From positions 124,001-188,000 of the forward strand of contig JAGVBZ010000008.1 of the NCBI GenBank assembly GCA_020059465.1: a DNA stretch of 64,000 bases, in the 5' to 3' direction. Both the position numbers and the translations under genes were made by a program. Source of the stretch: Brevinematales bacterium (GTDB lineage: Bacteria; Spirochaetota; Brevinematia; Brevinematales; GWF1-51-8). The notes beneath the pieces were generated by a model. That model was not told where the DNA came from. It was given only the letters and a program-made list of their open reading frames with translations, and ran no database searches. Below, piece by piece: positions 17,872 through 26,230 of the stretch (position 1 is the first letter of the stretch; every line of letters begins with the position of its first letter).

Positions 17872-17909
17872 GTTGTAAATAATATACAACAACTCGGGGG
17901 TTTTGTCAA
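17872..17909 (-). promoter_or_regulatory. Consensus promoter and palindromic operator (TrmB-like gene)
   Basis: On the minus strand TTGACA (17909-17904), a 17-nt spacer and TATATT (17886-17881). The palindrome GTTGTATA n3 TTTACAAC (17872-17890, one mismatch) covers the -10, exactly as at the GH13 promoter. This geometry suggests autorepression. The predicted leader is about 130 nt long. Confidence 0.85.
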
Positions 17910-17919
17910 GCGTATCAGG

Positions 17920-19110
17920 CTATCCTTTAAAAACTATTTTCTTTATTTTTCGGAAAGCGTAACGGAAGAAACTTTTTTTATCGAAGCGCCACAGATACCG
18001 CAGATAAAGAATCCTGTCGGCGGTGCGTCCTTTTCGTTTCAACATCATCCTTTTTACCGATAAAACATTCACCCTCAATTTTTTATCGCCGAGAACCCGC
18101 AGAATATAATCCAGATGTCCGAGGAATTCGTCACGGAAGATGTAATCCGCCGAATCGAGTATCCGCAGGCATTCCGTCCGAACCGCGGCGATCGTCTCCG
18201 CAGGGGGGACAACGTGCTCGTACATAAACATATTCTCGTCGATATGCCGCATTCCGTTGACCGTATTCAGCACAAGCCTGCACCCGTGCCTAACCGCATA
18301 CGCGAGGATAACGGGGATTTTATCGAAATTCGACCGCATCACGCAGAAGTTCAGGAACAGTTTCCAGTCCTTACCCTCTTTCTCCTTCGCGTCGAACACA
18401 CCCTTTGCCTGCATGAGGTGTTTTTCAAATATCTCCCATTCAGCGCCGGTACGGACACGCTCGTAATCTTCCCCCAATCCCTCGAGGGAAAATTTCAGGT
18501 GGAACGACGGGATAGAATCGACGATAGCGAGATATTTATCCGGCTCGACGGTACCGTTCGTATTCAGGAACACGCGCGGCGGGGACGGAAGCTCCGCGAT
18601 ACGCCCCAGTATTTCGAGGGCTTTCGGGTTGATGGAAAACTCGCCGTTGACAAGCCGGACGATTTTCGCGCGGGCGATACCCTCCCATATCCGTTCGATA
18701 TCATCCCCGCTCAATCCGGGCGCGTCGTTGGACGAGAGGCAATGCGTGCATCTGAGATTGCATCGCGCGTCGAGGGCTATCCCGATTATCGGCGGGAATT
18801 CTCCCGGACTATCCGGGGCATAGTCCTCCAATCGGCCAAGCCCCTCCGGTATAGCGGGCATATCCCGCAATCCGCCGTAGTACCTGTTCCAGCGGAAAAC
18901 CCGGCAGAAATACTCGCAGCCCGCCTCGGGAAATTTTCCCTTGAGGATTCGTTTCCTGACTTTATCGATTTTTTTCCCGCGCCAGATTTCAGCGAGGGTC
19001 TGATTACGGATATTACCGACCGCCCCGATATTCGAATAACAGCAATGGGTCACCCGTCCGTCTCCCCATACGAAGGCGGTCGTCCACGGGTTGGAACAAA
19101 GATACCCCAT
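17920..19110 (-). CDS. Radical SAM protein with N-terminal SPASM-like cysteines
   Basis: 396 residues. The radical SAM cluster motif is CNLRCTHC (Cys117, 121, 124), followed by a glycine-containing NGEFSIN strand and LNTNG. Unusually, the SPASM-like segment (Cys5, a Cys-Cys pair at 23-24, Cys65, Cys69, with VGNIRNQTLAEIWRGKK) comes before the radical SAM core and not after it. SPASM proteins usually bind an extra Fe-S cluster and modify peptides or small substrates. The C-terminus is basic. No peptide substrate gene is visible nearby. Last gene of a three-gene run with the thioesterase and GH3 genes. Confidence 0.82.
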   Translation of the reverse strand: MGYLCSNPWTTAFVWGDGRVTHCCYSNIGAVGNIRNQTLAEIWRGKKIDKVRKRILKGKFPEAGCEYFCRVFRWNRYYGGLRDMPAIPEGLGRLEDYAPDSPGEFPPIIGIALDARCNLRCTHCLSSNDAPGLSGDDIERIWEGIARAKIVRLVNGEFSINPKALEILGRIAELPSPPRVFLNTNGTVEPDKYLAIVDSIPSFHLKFSLEGLGEDYERVRTGAEWEIFEKHLMQAKGVFDAKEKEGKDWKLFLNFCVMRSNFDKIPVILAYAVRHGCRLVLNTVNGMRHIDENMFMYEHVVPPAETIAAVRTECLRILDSADYIFRDEFLGHLDYILRVLGDKKLRVNVLSVKRMMLKRKGRTADRILYLRYLWRFDKKSFFRYAFRKIKKIVFKG

Positions 19111-19118
19111 CGCCCGGC

Positions 19119-19547
19119 TCAGATATCGTTGACCATTTCTTCAGCGTCCGGCGGAATTTTTACAGCATCGCGGAGAAACTCCGGGGCGCGCAGAATCTTC
19201 CGGGTATGGCTGTCGATTACCGCATGCTGGGTGTATCCGAGGCAAACCAGCTCCGTTTTGTTGCGGAATATTTTATAATCGATCCGCATCTTGACATTGG
19301 TCATGCGGGTGCAGGTAGAATGGATGGAAATCTCGTCGTCGTAATAGGTCGACGCGAGATACTTGACGCCGAGCTTCACGACCGGCAGCATAATACCGTC
19401 CTGCTCGAGCTTCCGGTACGGCAATCCCGCCTCGCGCAGGAGGTTGGTGCGACCGAGCTCCATCCAAAGCAGGTATGTCCCGTGATGCGTAATCCCCATC
19501 GCGTCCGTCTCGGCATACCGCACCCGTTCTTCAGTAATATTCGTCAT
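19119..19547 (-). CDS. Acyl-CoA thioesterase, 4HBT (YbgC-like) hotdog fold
   Basis: 142 residues, the typical hotdog size. The motif YAETDAMGITHHGTYLLWME carries the catalytic Asp of the 4HBT/YbgC family (Y..TD..G..HH..Y..W.E). These enzymes hydrolyse acyl-CoA or acyl-ACP thioesters. A strong GGAGG site precedes the ATG. It sits 12 nt after the GH3 gene and 8 nt before the radical SAM gene, so it is probably co-transcribed. Confidence 0.88.
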   Translation of the reverse strand: MTNITEERVRYAETDAMGITHHGTYLLWMELGRTNLLREAGLPYRKLEQDGIMLPVVKLGVKYLASTYYDDEISIHSTCTRMTNVKMRIDYKIFRNKTELVCLGYTQHAVIDSHTRKILRAPEFLRDAVKIPPDAEEMVNDI

Positions 19548-19559
19548 ATCCGCCTCCGT

Positions 19560-20765
19560 TTATTCCGACGGAAATATTTTTTTATATTCAGCCAATTCCG
19601 TTTTATCGAAAACATCCCAATTCCCGAACTTGAGGGACGACAGTTTCAGGCGAAGGATACGAGCCACCTTCTCGTCAATCTCCGCCATAGTGATACTCCC
19701 GTTTGTACAGCTCTCCGTCAGGAAATCGATCATCTTATCGGCGTTCTTTTTCCAGTTCTCCAGCCCCGGGGTTATCAGGAGAATCGCGTCGCACCCGGCA
19801 TTAAGCGCCATCAGCGCAGCGTCATGGTACTGATACATCGACGTGATCGACCCCATCCTAATATCGTCTGTGATAATTACGCCCTGAAACGTCTCCCGCA
19901 GGATTGCCAGCACGGCGGGGGATAAAGTCGCGGGCGCCTGATCGTACAGGCTGAATACCACATGCGAGGTCATAATCATCCTGCAGTTCGTCAACGCGAA
20001 GAACGGATAGCCCACTTCCTCGACCTTCCCGGCGGAGTCCTTGCATGCAAAGTAATGCGGGTCTTTCCCTACCGTGCCGTATCCGGGGTAATGCTTCGCC
20101 GCGGCGATCATTCCGTACTTATTGAATATCTCGATGAAAATGTTCCCAAGCATCGCGTTGGTCGCGCCGTTCCCGGTAAACGTACGCTTCACTACCACCG
20201 ACGCGGTATCTGAGATCGAGTCCACCACCGGGGCGAAATCGACCTGTATACCGAGGCCGGAAAGTTTCTGCGCGAATTCCTCCGCGAGCTCGCGGATACC
20301 GTCCGCCCCCTTGGTCTGGTATATTTTCGCGGGCGACGAATAATTCCCGATCACCGACTTCAGACGCTGTACGAGGCCGCCCTCCTGATCCACGCATATC
20401 AGTACAGGGATTTTCGGCGACAAACCCTGAAGCTTCTCAAGATTCCCCTTCAGCTTTTTATAATCGCAGCCCTTGATATAGCTTCCCATCAGAATCATCC
20501 CGCCGAGCGGGGTCGTGCCGAGGTATTCCTCCAGCTCCTTCCATTTCCATCCCCCGAAATCGGTGAATATCAGTTGGGCGATTTTTTCCCGCACCGTCAT
20601 TTTCCCGATGATCGCGCCGATCAGGGCTTCGGTGCGGTAAAAATTCAGGCATCCGTCCGAGAGCCCCGGTATGGGGTATTTCATCGGTTTCCCTTCCAGC
20701 GCGGAAACGGAAATGCCGGTCATGATAAGGGCGATCAAGAACCCGTATAATTGCTTCATAATCAA
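19560..20765 (-). CDS. Glycoside hydrolase family 3 (NagZ-like) exported
   Basis: 401 residues with an N-terminal signal sequence (LYGFLIALIMTGISVSA). The GH3 barrel is complete: VDQEGGLVQRL near 125-135, KHYPGYG at 224-230 with Asp235 and His237 (the His-Asp dyad of NagZ-type enzymes), and ITDDIRMG with the nucleophile Asp300. It should remove N-acetylglucosamine or another beta-linked sugar from peptidoglycan or glycans in the periplasm. Start is TTG at 20765 with GGGG 6 nt upstream, or ATG two codons later (20759). Confidence 0.9.
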   Translation of the reverse strand: MIMKQLYGFLIALIMTGISVSALEGKPMKYPIPGLSDGCLNFYRTEALIGAIIGKMTVREKIAQLIFTDFGGWKWKELEEYLGTTPLGGMILMGSYIKGCDYKKLKGNLEKLQGLSPKIPVLICVDQEGGLVQRLKSVIGNYSSPAKIYQTKGADGIRELAEEFAQKLSGLGIQVDFAPVVDSISDTASVVVKRTFTGNGATNAMLGNIFIEIFNKYGMIAAAKHYPGYGTVGKDPHYFACKDSAGKVEEVGYPFFALTNCRMIMTSHVVFSLYDQAPATLSPAVLAILRETFQGVIITDDIRMGSITSMYQYHDAALMALNAGCDAILLITPGLENWKKNADKMIDFLTESCTNGSITMAEIDEKVARILRLKLSSLKFGNWDVFDKTELAEYKKIFPSE

Positions 20766-20830
20766 AAGATTCCCCTCGGACAGGATATTTATATGGTATG
20801 AGTATAACCGTTCCCTCCAAAAATCTCAAC

Positions 20831-21163
20831 TGCTGCGCAGGCTAGCCCCGATATCGAAATAGAAATAAATGTGAATCATTAGCCCGTGATTATCATAAAA
20901 ACCTCATAGTGAGCTGATCGAACTACCTATTGCATGGGGACTAATCCCGATATCAATATAAAACCCAATCTCAGCCGTCAGCCCGTGATGATGAACGGCA
21001 GCACGACCCGATCACGGGCTATGTTTTCATTCACGTATCCGGCCTGACATCGGGATTAGTCTGCGCAGCAGCACGTAATGATGAACGGCAGCACGACCCA
21101 AACACGGGCTATGTTTTCATTCACATGTACGGCCTGACATCGGGATTCGTCTGCGCAGCAGGG
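20831..21163. repeat. Cluster of four dispersed-repeat copies, two in a 90-bp tandem duplication
   Basis: This 466-nt gap (20766-21231) holds no gene. Two copies lie in minus orientation (20831-20891, 20939-20990). Two near-identical plus copies (about 20984-21073 and 21074-21163) form a 90-bp direct duplication. Each has a CACGGGCTAT-like left end, a variable AT-rich middle and a CATCGGGATTAGTCTGCGC-like right end. Similar copies occur elsewhere in the window. Confidence 0.85.
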
Positions 21164-21231
21164 CACAGCACAAATATTGACAGACGGGTGTTATACGGCT
21201 ACAATATTCGAAACGCTTTTCGGGGAGACAG

Positions 21232-22050
21232 ATGTTAATTCAAACGATAAAGACCTCGTTCCAGAGATGGTGGGATAAAATGGGGTTCAGTTCCCTCAGT
21301 TCGTTTATGGGCGCGCTCAATCCGGTTTATCTTTTTACGGTCGTTCTGTTTACTTGGGCGCTGATAGAAAAGGATAAGACGGTCGTGTTCCAGAATCTCG
21401 AATCCGTTGCGTTCTGGCTTCCGATACAGTTTGCCGCAGTCGCCGTGTTCCCTCTGACTACGGCGGTGATAGCGGTTCAAAAAGACGTATTCGAATCGGA
21501 CGTTATTTATTTTAAGGATTATTTCAAATCGTACTGGAAGAACCTGAAGGCGACCTTCCTCCGTTCGAGCCTGCTATTCCTGATCTACACGGCCGTTACG
21601 TTCCTCATCAGTTTCGCGGCGAATTATTACCTGAGGGTATTCACCGTACCCGCCGCGCAGATCGGAGCGGGAATTTTCCTATTCTGGATTTATCTGTTCG
21701 TCATCTTCTCCCAGTTCGTGCTGATCCCGATCATGCTCTACAATCCCGAATTCAAGATCCGTGAGGCGATCAAGTATTCGTTCCGCTTCATAATGGCGGA
21801 AGGTTTTACCATCATGGTCATCGTATTGATCGATTTCATCATGTTCCTGTTCTGCACCGTCACCGTCGCATTCAGCGTAATTTTCTATATCGGGATATCC
21901 TCGTCTCTCAGGATTCACCTGCATAAAGCGATAGTCAGAAAATATTCCGAATCGAAACCCGCCGAGGAAGAAGGTCCCTCGTCGGAGTCGGTCACACAGG
22001 CATGGGCGGATATTATGCGGAGAGGACAAGACAAAGAGGATGAAAAATAA
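21232..22050 (+). CDS. Six-helix membrane protein (DUF624/YesL-like)
   Basis: 272 residues with about six hydrophobic helices (for example PVYLFTVVLFTWALI, SLLFLIYTAVTFLISFAA, FWIYLFVIFSQFVLIPIML). The middle pattern AVIAVQKDVFESDVIYFKDYFKSY followed by helices resembles the DUF624/YesL family of small membrane proteins often near sugar transport genes. The C-terminal 30 residues are charged and cytoplasmic. Alone on its strand, between the repeat block and the tRNAs. Assignment is tentative. Confidence 0.5.
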   Translation: MLIQTIKTSFQRWWDKMGFSSLSSFMGALNPVYLFTVVLFTWALIEKDKTVVFQNLESVAFWLPIQFAAVAVFPLTTAVIAVQKDVFESDVIYFKDYFKSYWKNLKATFLRSSLLFLIYTAVTFLISFAANYYLRVFTVPAAQIGAGIFLFWIYLFVIFSQFVLIPIMLYNPEFKIREAIKYSFRFIMAEGFTIMVIVLIDFIMFLFCTVTVAFSVIFYIGISSSLRIHLHKAIVRKYSESKPAEEEGPSSESVTQAWADIMRRGQDKEDEK

Positions 22051-22070
22051 GTATATTCCCGTAAATAGTA

Positions 22071-22093
22071 CGGGAGACCTTTTGGGTCTCCCG
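22071..22093 (+). terminator. Hairpin after the YesL-like gene
   Basis: GGGAGACC and GGTCTCCC form a perfect 8-bp stem with a short TTTTG-type loop 20 nt after the stop codon. No T-run follows, so it may be an RNA 3' end processed or terminated in another way. Confidence 0.45.
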
Positions 22094-22197
22094 CGGAGGT
22101 GCGCTATAAACAAATGATTGAGGCCGAAACCTCAATGGAGAATTAGTAGTATTATACTCCGTTTCTTTTCTAAAATCAAGACTTTTTTTAATATTTT

Positions 22198-22227
22198 AAA
22201 TAAAACAGGCCGTCCGCGAGGACAGCC
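22198..22227 (-). terminator. Terminator of the tRNA operon
   Basis: On the minus strand GGCTGTCC pairs with GGACGGCC (one T-G pair, TCGC loop), followed by TGTTTTATTT. It lies 10 nt after the second tRNA. Confidence 0.8.
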
Positions 22228-22236
22228 TTCGATGGT

Positions 22237-22309
22237 TAGCGGGAGAGGGACTTGAACCCCCGGCCAAGTGATTATGATTCACCTGCTCTACCGACTGAGC
22301 CATCCCGCC
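22237..22309 (-). tRNA. tRNA with CAT anticodon, probably Ile(k2C)
   Basis: 73 nt without CCA. All four arms fold: acceptor GGCGGGA with TCCCGCT (a G-T first pair), D-stem GCTC/GAGC, anticodon stem GGTGA/TCACT with loop ATCATAA, T-stem GGGGG/CCCTC. The anticodon is CAT. The sequence around the anticodon (AGCAGGTGA...TCACTTGG) is closer to the bacterial minor isoleucine tRNA, whose C34 is changed to lysidine by TilS, than to elongator methionine. Elongator Met remains possible. Confidence 0.9.
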
Positions 22310-22316
22310 GAAAAAT

Positions 22317-22390
<74 letters not shown>

Positions 22391-22412
22391 ACGCTGTGTT
22401 ACTGTACCAAAT

Positions 22413-22441
22413 AGTATACACTATTCGGGGGGAATAGTCAA
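22413..22441 (-). promoter_or_regulatory. Promoter of the tRNA operon
   Basis: On the minus strand TTGACT (22441-22436), a 17-nt spacer and TATACT (22418-22413). The predicted start is about 15 nt before the initiator tRNA. Confidence 0.75.
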
Positions 22442-22566
22442 ATATTTATCATCGGTTTATTTTTCCTTCTTCGCAGGCCGCTAAAACCGATGAGTATTTA
22501 TAGTACTATAGTATGATTTCATTTCTTTGCCCGGCGATATCATAGGAATATTACAGGAGTAGTTTT

Positions 22567-22932
22567 ATGCCGATGCATATACCCGAACCGTCGCGGATAA
22601 AAGCGGCGGGAAACGTGACTAAGCTTATCAGCGAGTTTATAGGAAACGCCAACACCGGAGATTCCGGTATCAGTATCGCTCTGATGAGAAGCCCCGAGGG
22701 ATGGGAGGAACCCGGCCAGACCCCGGATTTCACCGAGTACTCGGTCGTCCTGAAAGGCACTTTGCACGCCGAGTGCCTCGGCAGGGAGTACGATATCTCC
22801 GCCGGACAGGCGTTCAGGACAAACCCCGGCGAGTGGGTACGCTACAGTACGCCTCATCCCGGCGGCGCGGAATACCTTGCGGTCTGCATCCCGGCGTTCT
22901 CGCCCGAGACGGTCCACAGAGACGGGAACTAA
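22567..22932 (+). CDS. Cupin domain protein
   Basis: 121 residues, a single small cupin barrel. The second cupin motif is visible as ISAGQAFRTNPGEWVRYSTPHPGGAEYL in outline, with a TEYSVVLKGTLHAECLG strand pair before it. Metal-binding His residues are fewer than usual, so it may bind a ligand and not be an enzyme. An ACAGGAG site lies upstream. Stand-alone gene; substrate not predictable. Confidence 0.8.
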   Translation: MPMHIPEPSRIKAAGNVTKLISEFIGNANTGDSGISIALMRSPEGWEEPGQTPDFTEYSVVLKGTLHAECLGREYDISAGQAFRTNPGEWVRYSTPHPGGAEYLAVCIPAFSPETVHRDGN

Positions 22933-22995
22933 CAAATATCCCGTTGCGGGTATTTTTATTCTATGCTATACTTCAATATATTTCAGGGGGCCGAT

Positions 22996-24930
22996 ATGAA
23001 AAATATATTGTCTATTCTGTTCCTGATACTTCCCGTATTCGCGCAGGCACAAAATTCCACGAGCGACTACGGAAATGACACTGAAAAAATATATAACTAT
23101 CAGGTATTTATCACGGTGCAGACGGACGCTTCTATTTTGGTCGAGGAGAATATCAAGGTATACGCGGGAAACATTGAGATCGATCGCGGAATCTACCGTG
23201 ATATTCCCCTCCAAAAATATATATCGACGGGTTTTATCAGATCATTTCCCTTCACTATAATAGAGATTTTAAAAGACGGGAAAAGCGAGCCTTATTTCAC
23301 TGAAAATCAAATGGGAAGCACCCGAATCTATATCGGGGACGAAGATGTTTACCTTCAACCCGGTGTCTATCAGTATAAAATAACATACCGGATAGACCGT
23401 GCGCTCGATTTCGGCTCGAATTATACCGAGCTTTACTGGAACGCGACGGGGCACGGGTGGGCGTTCCCTATCGAGAACGCATCGGTGACGGTCACTCTCC
23501 CAAAAAATGTAATAAACGACGTGTTTTTCATGGAGGCATACCCGGGAGTCCTGGGGTCGACCAACAGCGGTACGATGACAGCCGGTAAGGACGGTTCGCT
23601 GAAATTCACCTCCTCCGATGCCCTCGACCCCGGATCGGGCGTTACCGTGTTGATCCGCTGGAAAACCGGCGTCATTCCCGCACCCGCACAGTCCGAGAAG
23701 CTTATGATATTCGCCGCGGATAATAAAGGCTTTTTCATCATGCTGGGCGGAATACTGATCGTTTTTATATACTACCTGATCACATGGTTCCTGGTAGGCC
23801 GCGACCCTAAAAAAGGATCGATCATGACCTACTTCGATCCGCCGGAAAGCCTTTCACCCGCCTCGATGCGCTATATCCTGAATATGAAATATGATGAAAA
23901 GATTCTTTCCGCCGCGATTGTCAATATGGCTGTCAAGGGACATCTTTCGATTAAGGAGTCTGACGATTCTTATATCCTGAGCCGTATCAACGATACGTTG
24001 GCGGGACTCTCCGACGAGGAGAAGGCGATCTCCAACGCTTTGTTCTCCGGCGGAAAAAATATCGAGGTGTCGAATTCCCATCATAGCGAATTCGCGGCCG
24101 CTATCGAAAAATGTAAAAAGTCCCTGAAATCGAGGTTTGAAATTACTTATTTCGTCCTGAACCTAAAAATATTCATTCCCGGACTGGTACTTTGCATCAT
24201 AATCATGTTCACAGGTATTTTCGCCGATTCTCTGAATTTTGTCACAGGATTTATGCTTCTCTGGCTAAGTTTCTGGACTGTCGGTGTGGCCGCGATTCTA
24301 AAAATGATGTTCACGTTTTGGAAAACGGCGATTACCGCAGCGAACAAGAAATCCTCAAAATTCGCCGCGGCCATAGTATTTACCCTAGTCGGATTACTAT
24401 TCGTTGGGGCCGAAATCGGCGGAATATATCTATTCTTTATGTTCCTCTACTCATCGATATGGGTCGCCCCCCTTGCTGCGATTGCGATACTAATCAATTA
24501 TCTGTTTTTCAGGCTTCTCAAGGCTCCGACTCTTGCCGGCCGGCAGGTTATGGATAAGATCGAGGGATTCCGGATGTTTCTCGATGTCGCTGAAAGGCAC
24601 CGGATGGAATTGCTGAATCCTCCCGTGAAGGATATTAAGACGTTCGAGAAATTCCTGCCCTATGCCCTCGCGTTCGGTATCGAGGAAAACTGGGCCGGCT
24701 ATTTCAACGATGTCCTGTCCGCATCCTCGGCATCGCAAAAGGGCGGGTATAGCCCGGCGTGGTATCACGGTTCTTCGTTCATGACATCGAATATCGGACA
24801 ATTCGCCGGTTCGCTCAGTTCGGGATTATCGAGCGCGTTCAGCTCGGCGTCCGTCTCTCCCAGTTCGGGAAGCGGTGGCGGCGGATTCTCCGGCGGGGGA
24901 GGAGGAGGCGGAGGAGGCGGGGGATGGTAA
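22996..24930 (+). CDS. DUF2207 family membrane protein
   Basis: 644 residues from the ATG at 22996 (GGGGG 6-8 nt upstream, then a signal peptide MKNILSILFLILPVFAQA); an earlier in-frame ATG at 22963 breaks the signal. A large extracytoplasmic domain (about 20-240) with DRGIYRDIPLQKY and an SNYTELYWNATGHGW stretch is the DUF2207 hallmark. One TM lies near 250, two more near 395-445, and two near 480-520. The end is a glycine run after GFSGG, common in this family. Function unknown; some members are near cell-envelope genes. Confidence 0.88.
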   Translation: MKNILSILFLILPVFAQAQNSTSDYGNDTEKIYNYQVFITVQTDASILVEENIKVYAGNIEIDRGIYRDIPLQKYISTGFIRSFPFTIIEILKDGKSEPYFTENQMGSTRIYIGDEDVYLQPGVYQYKITYRIDRALDFGSNYTELYWNATGHGWAFPIENASVTVTLPKNVINDVFFMEAYPGVLGSTNSGTMTAGKDGSLKFTSSDALDPGSGVTVLIRWKTGVIPAPAQSEKLMIFAADNKGFFIMLGGILIVFIYYLITWFLVGRDPKKGSIMTYFDPPESLSPASMRYILNMKYDEKILSAAIVNMAVKGHLSIKESDDSYILSRINDTLAGLSDEEKAISNALFSGGKNIEVSNSHHSEFAAAIEKCKKSLKSRFEITYFVLNLKIFIPGLVLCIIIMFTGIFADSLNFVTGFMLLWLSFWTVGVAAILKMMFTFWKTAITAANKKSSKFAAAIVFTLVGLLFVGAEIGGIYLFFMFLYSSIWVAPLAAIAILINYLFFRLLKAPTLAGRQVMDKIEGFRMFLDVAERHRMELLNPPVKDIKTFEKFLPYALAFGIEENWAGYFNDVLSASSASQKGGYSPAWYHGSSFMTSNIGQFAGSLSSGLSSAFSSASVSPSSGSGGGGFSGGGGGGGGGGGW

Positions 24931-25118
24931 TGCTGATTAATTGGCACTTCCAATAACCGCAGATTCTCGGCGGACTGTCACTTTCTACCAAAAGTTACCC
25001 GCCTTCCATCTTTGATAGAAGGCGGACAGGAAGGAAGGCAAAACATCGTTCGTTGAGTTTATTATAAATATAAAGTTTAGTGTTAATAATGTGTTAGTTA
25101 TTTTGAACCACTCAAATA

Positions 25119-25136
25119 ATACTCCGAAGGGAGTAT
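25119..25136. promoter_or_regulatory. Perfect small inverted repeat upstream of lipoprotein gene
   Basis: ATACTCC and GGAGTAT form a perfect 7-bp inverted repeat around GAAG, about 80 nt before the lipoprotein start. A weaker related one (AATACcccGAA...GTATT) follows directly. It could be an operator or an RNA hairpin. Confidence 0.4.
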
Positions 25137-25215
25137 ATAGAATACCCCGAAAGAAGTATTTTTATCCATTTGAAAGTATGATAGAATGGATAAAGATACA
25201 AAAACGGAGGTAAAA

Positions 25216-26016
25216 ATGTTGCGAAAAGTGTTTTATTGGAAATTGAGAATTGTATTTATTCTCCAGTGTGTTTTTGGATATCAGATATTGCTGACGGGTT
25301 GTTCAGGCACCCCATATAACCATGCCGATGTGGCTGTCGGTATTGGTTTTGTGTGGCCTGAATATAGCGATTTCCCCGGATGGAAAACGAGAGTGCCCGC
25401 GACCTTCGATTTTAGGGGGAATCTTATTGTTTACGGGCAGGATACATTAACCGGTTTGTACTTTTCACTTGACGGCGGAAATACCTATAATTTGGTAGAA
25501 AACACGACAAATCTTAAGAACAATAACACTTATGATCCGATTAATTATTCATGGAAGCTTTCCCTTTCGCTCTCGAACGGCATGAATAAAATCATGTTCT
25601 ATACCATCGATCTTGACGGTAACCGTGAAAATAAAGATATTCTTTTATGTGTTACTAATACACGATTGACGAATGATTTAACCTTCAACTCCCTCGGATA
25701 TAACGATTATGTGAATGCTTATTTTACGAGATACTACGAATGCCATTCTTATGGCGTTTATTTAGAAAATGGAAAAAGTTACCGGATTTATATCAGCACA
25801 AACGAATATATGGATTCCAAAGGTACAAAAACATCCATAGAACTGCGGCAGATTTCCGGAGGGCTTTTCTATACAAACTCCGGGGGAGAAGCGGCTTATT
25901 TAGTGTTTGACTATGATTGTATCTCAACCGGCCTCTATCAGATTGATATTCATAACGGCAATAATAGTGTGACCAATTCTCTTGGGTTATTCGGGTATTT
26001 GATCGGATTAAAATAA
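25216..26016 (+). CDS. Hypothetical lipoprotein
   Basis: 266 residues from the ATG at 25216, which has a GGAGG site 6 nt upstream; an earlier in-frame start at 25186 is less likely. The lipobox is LLTGC (Cys29). The mature part is strand-rich with many Asn, Tyr and Thr residues, like surface beta-sandwich domains: a segment near 70-150 (LYFSLDGGNTYNLVE, NKIMFYTIDLDGN) resembles Ig-like repeats, and the last 90 residues resemble pre-peptidase C-terminal type domains. It is AT-richer than its neighbours. Ends in a strong terminator. Confidence 0.75.
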   Translation: MLRKVFYWKLRIVFILQCVFGYQILLTGCSGTPYNHADVAVGIGFVWPEYSDFPGWKTRVPATFDFRGNLIVYGQDTLTGLYFSLDGGNTYNLVENTTNLKNNNTYDPINYSWKLSLSLSNGMNKIMFYTIDLDGNRENKDILLCVTNTRLTNDLTFNSLGYNDYVNAYFTRYYECHSYGVYLENGKSYRIYISTNEYMDSKGTKTSIELRQISGGLFYTNSGGEAAYLVFDYDCISTGLYQIDIHNGNNSVTNSLGLFGYLIGLK

Positions 26017-26057
26017 GAAATCGATCGAGACCGGCGGGTACTATTGAAATGATTTTT

Positions 26058-26092
26058 AGGACTGTTCAATCCTAATGAACAGTCCTATTTTT
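26058..26092 (+). terminator. Rho-independent terminator after lipoprotein gene
   Basis: AGGACTGTTCA pairs perfectly with TGAACAGTCCT around a 7-nt loop, followed by ATTTTTT. Confidence 0.92.
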
Positions 26093-26230
26093 TATCTGAA
26101 AAATAAGTTCCATTTTCCGAATCATTTTTTTCGGGTTCTCTATCGTACTGATAAAAACAGGTAATCGGAATTCCATCGTAGCTATAGAAAATAAATATAG
26201 GAATGAAAAGGTCTTGTTTTTTCTCAGTTT

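Noticed and set aside
18115-19278. A 387-codon plus-strand open frame opposite the radical SAM gene
   Set aside because: Antisense shadow of a gene with clear Fe-S motifs; composition is Arg- and Glu-rich without a recognisable fold.
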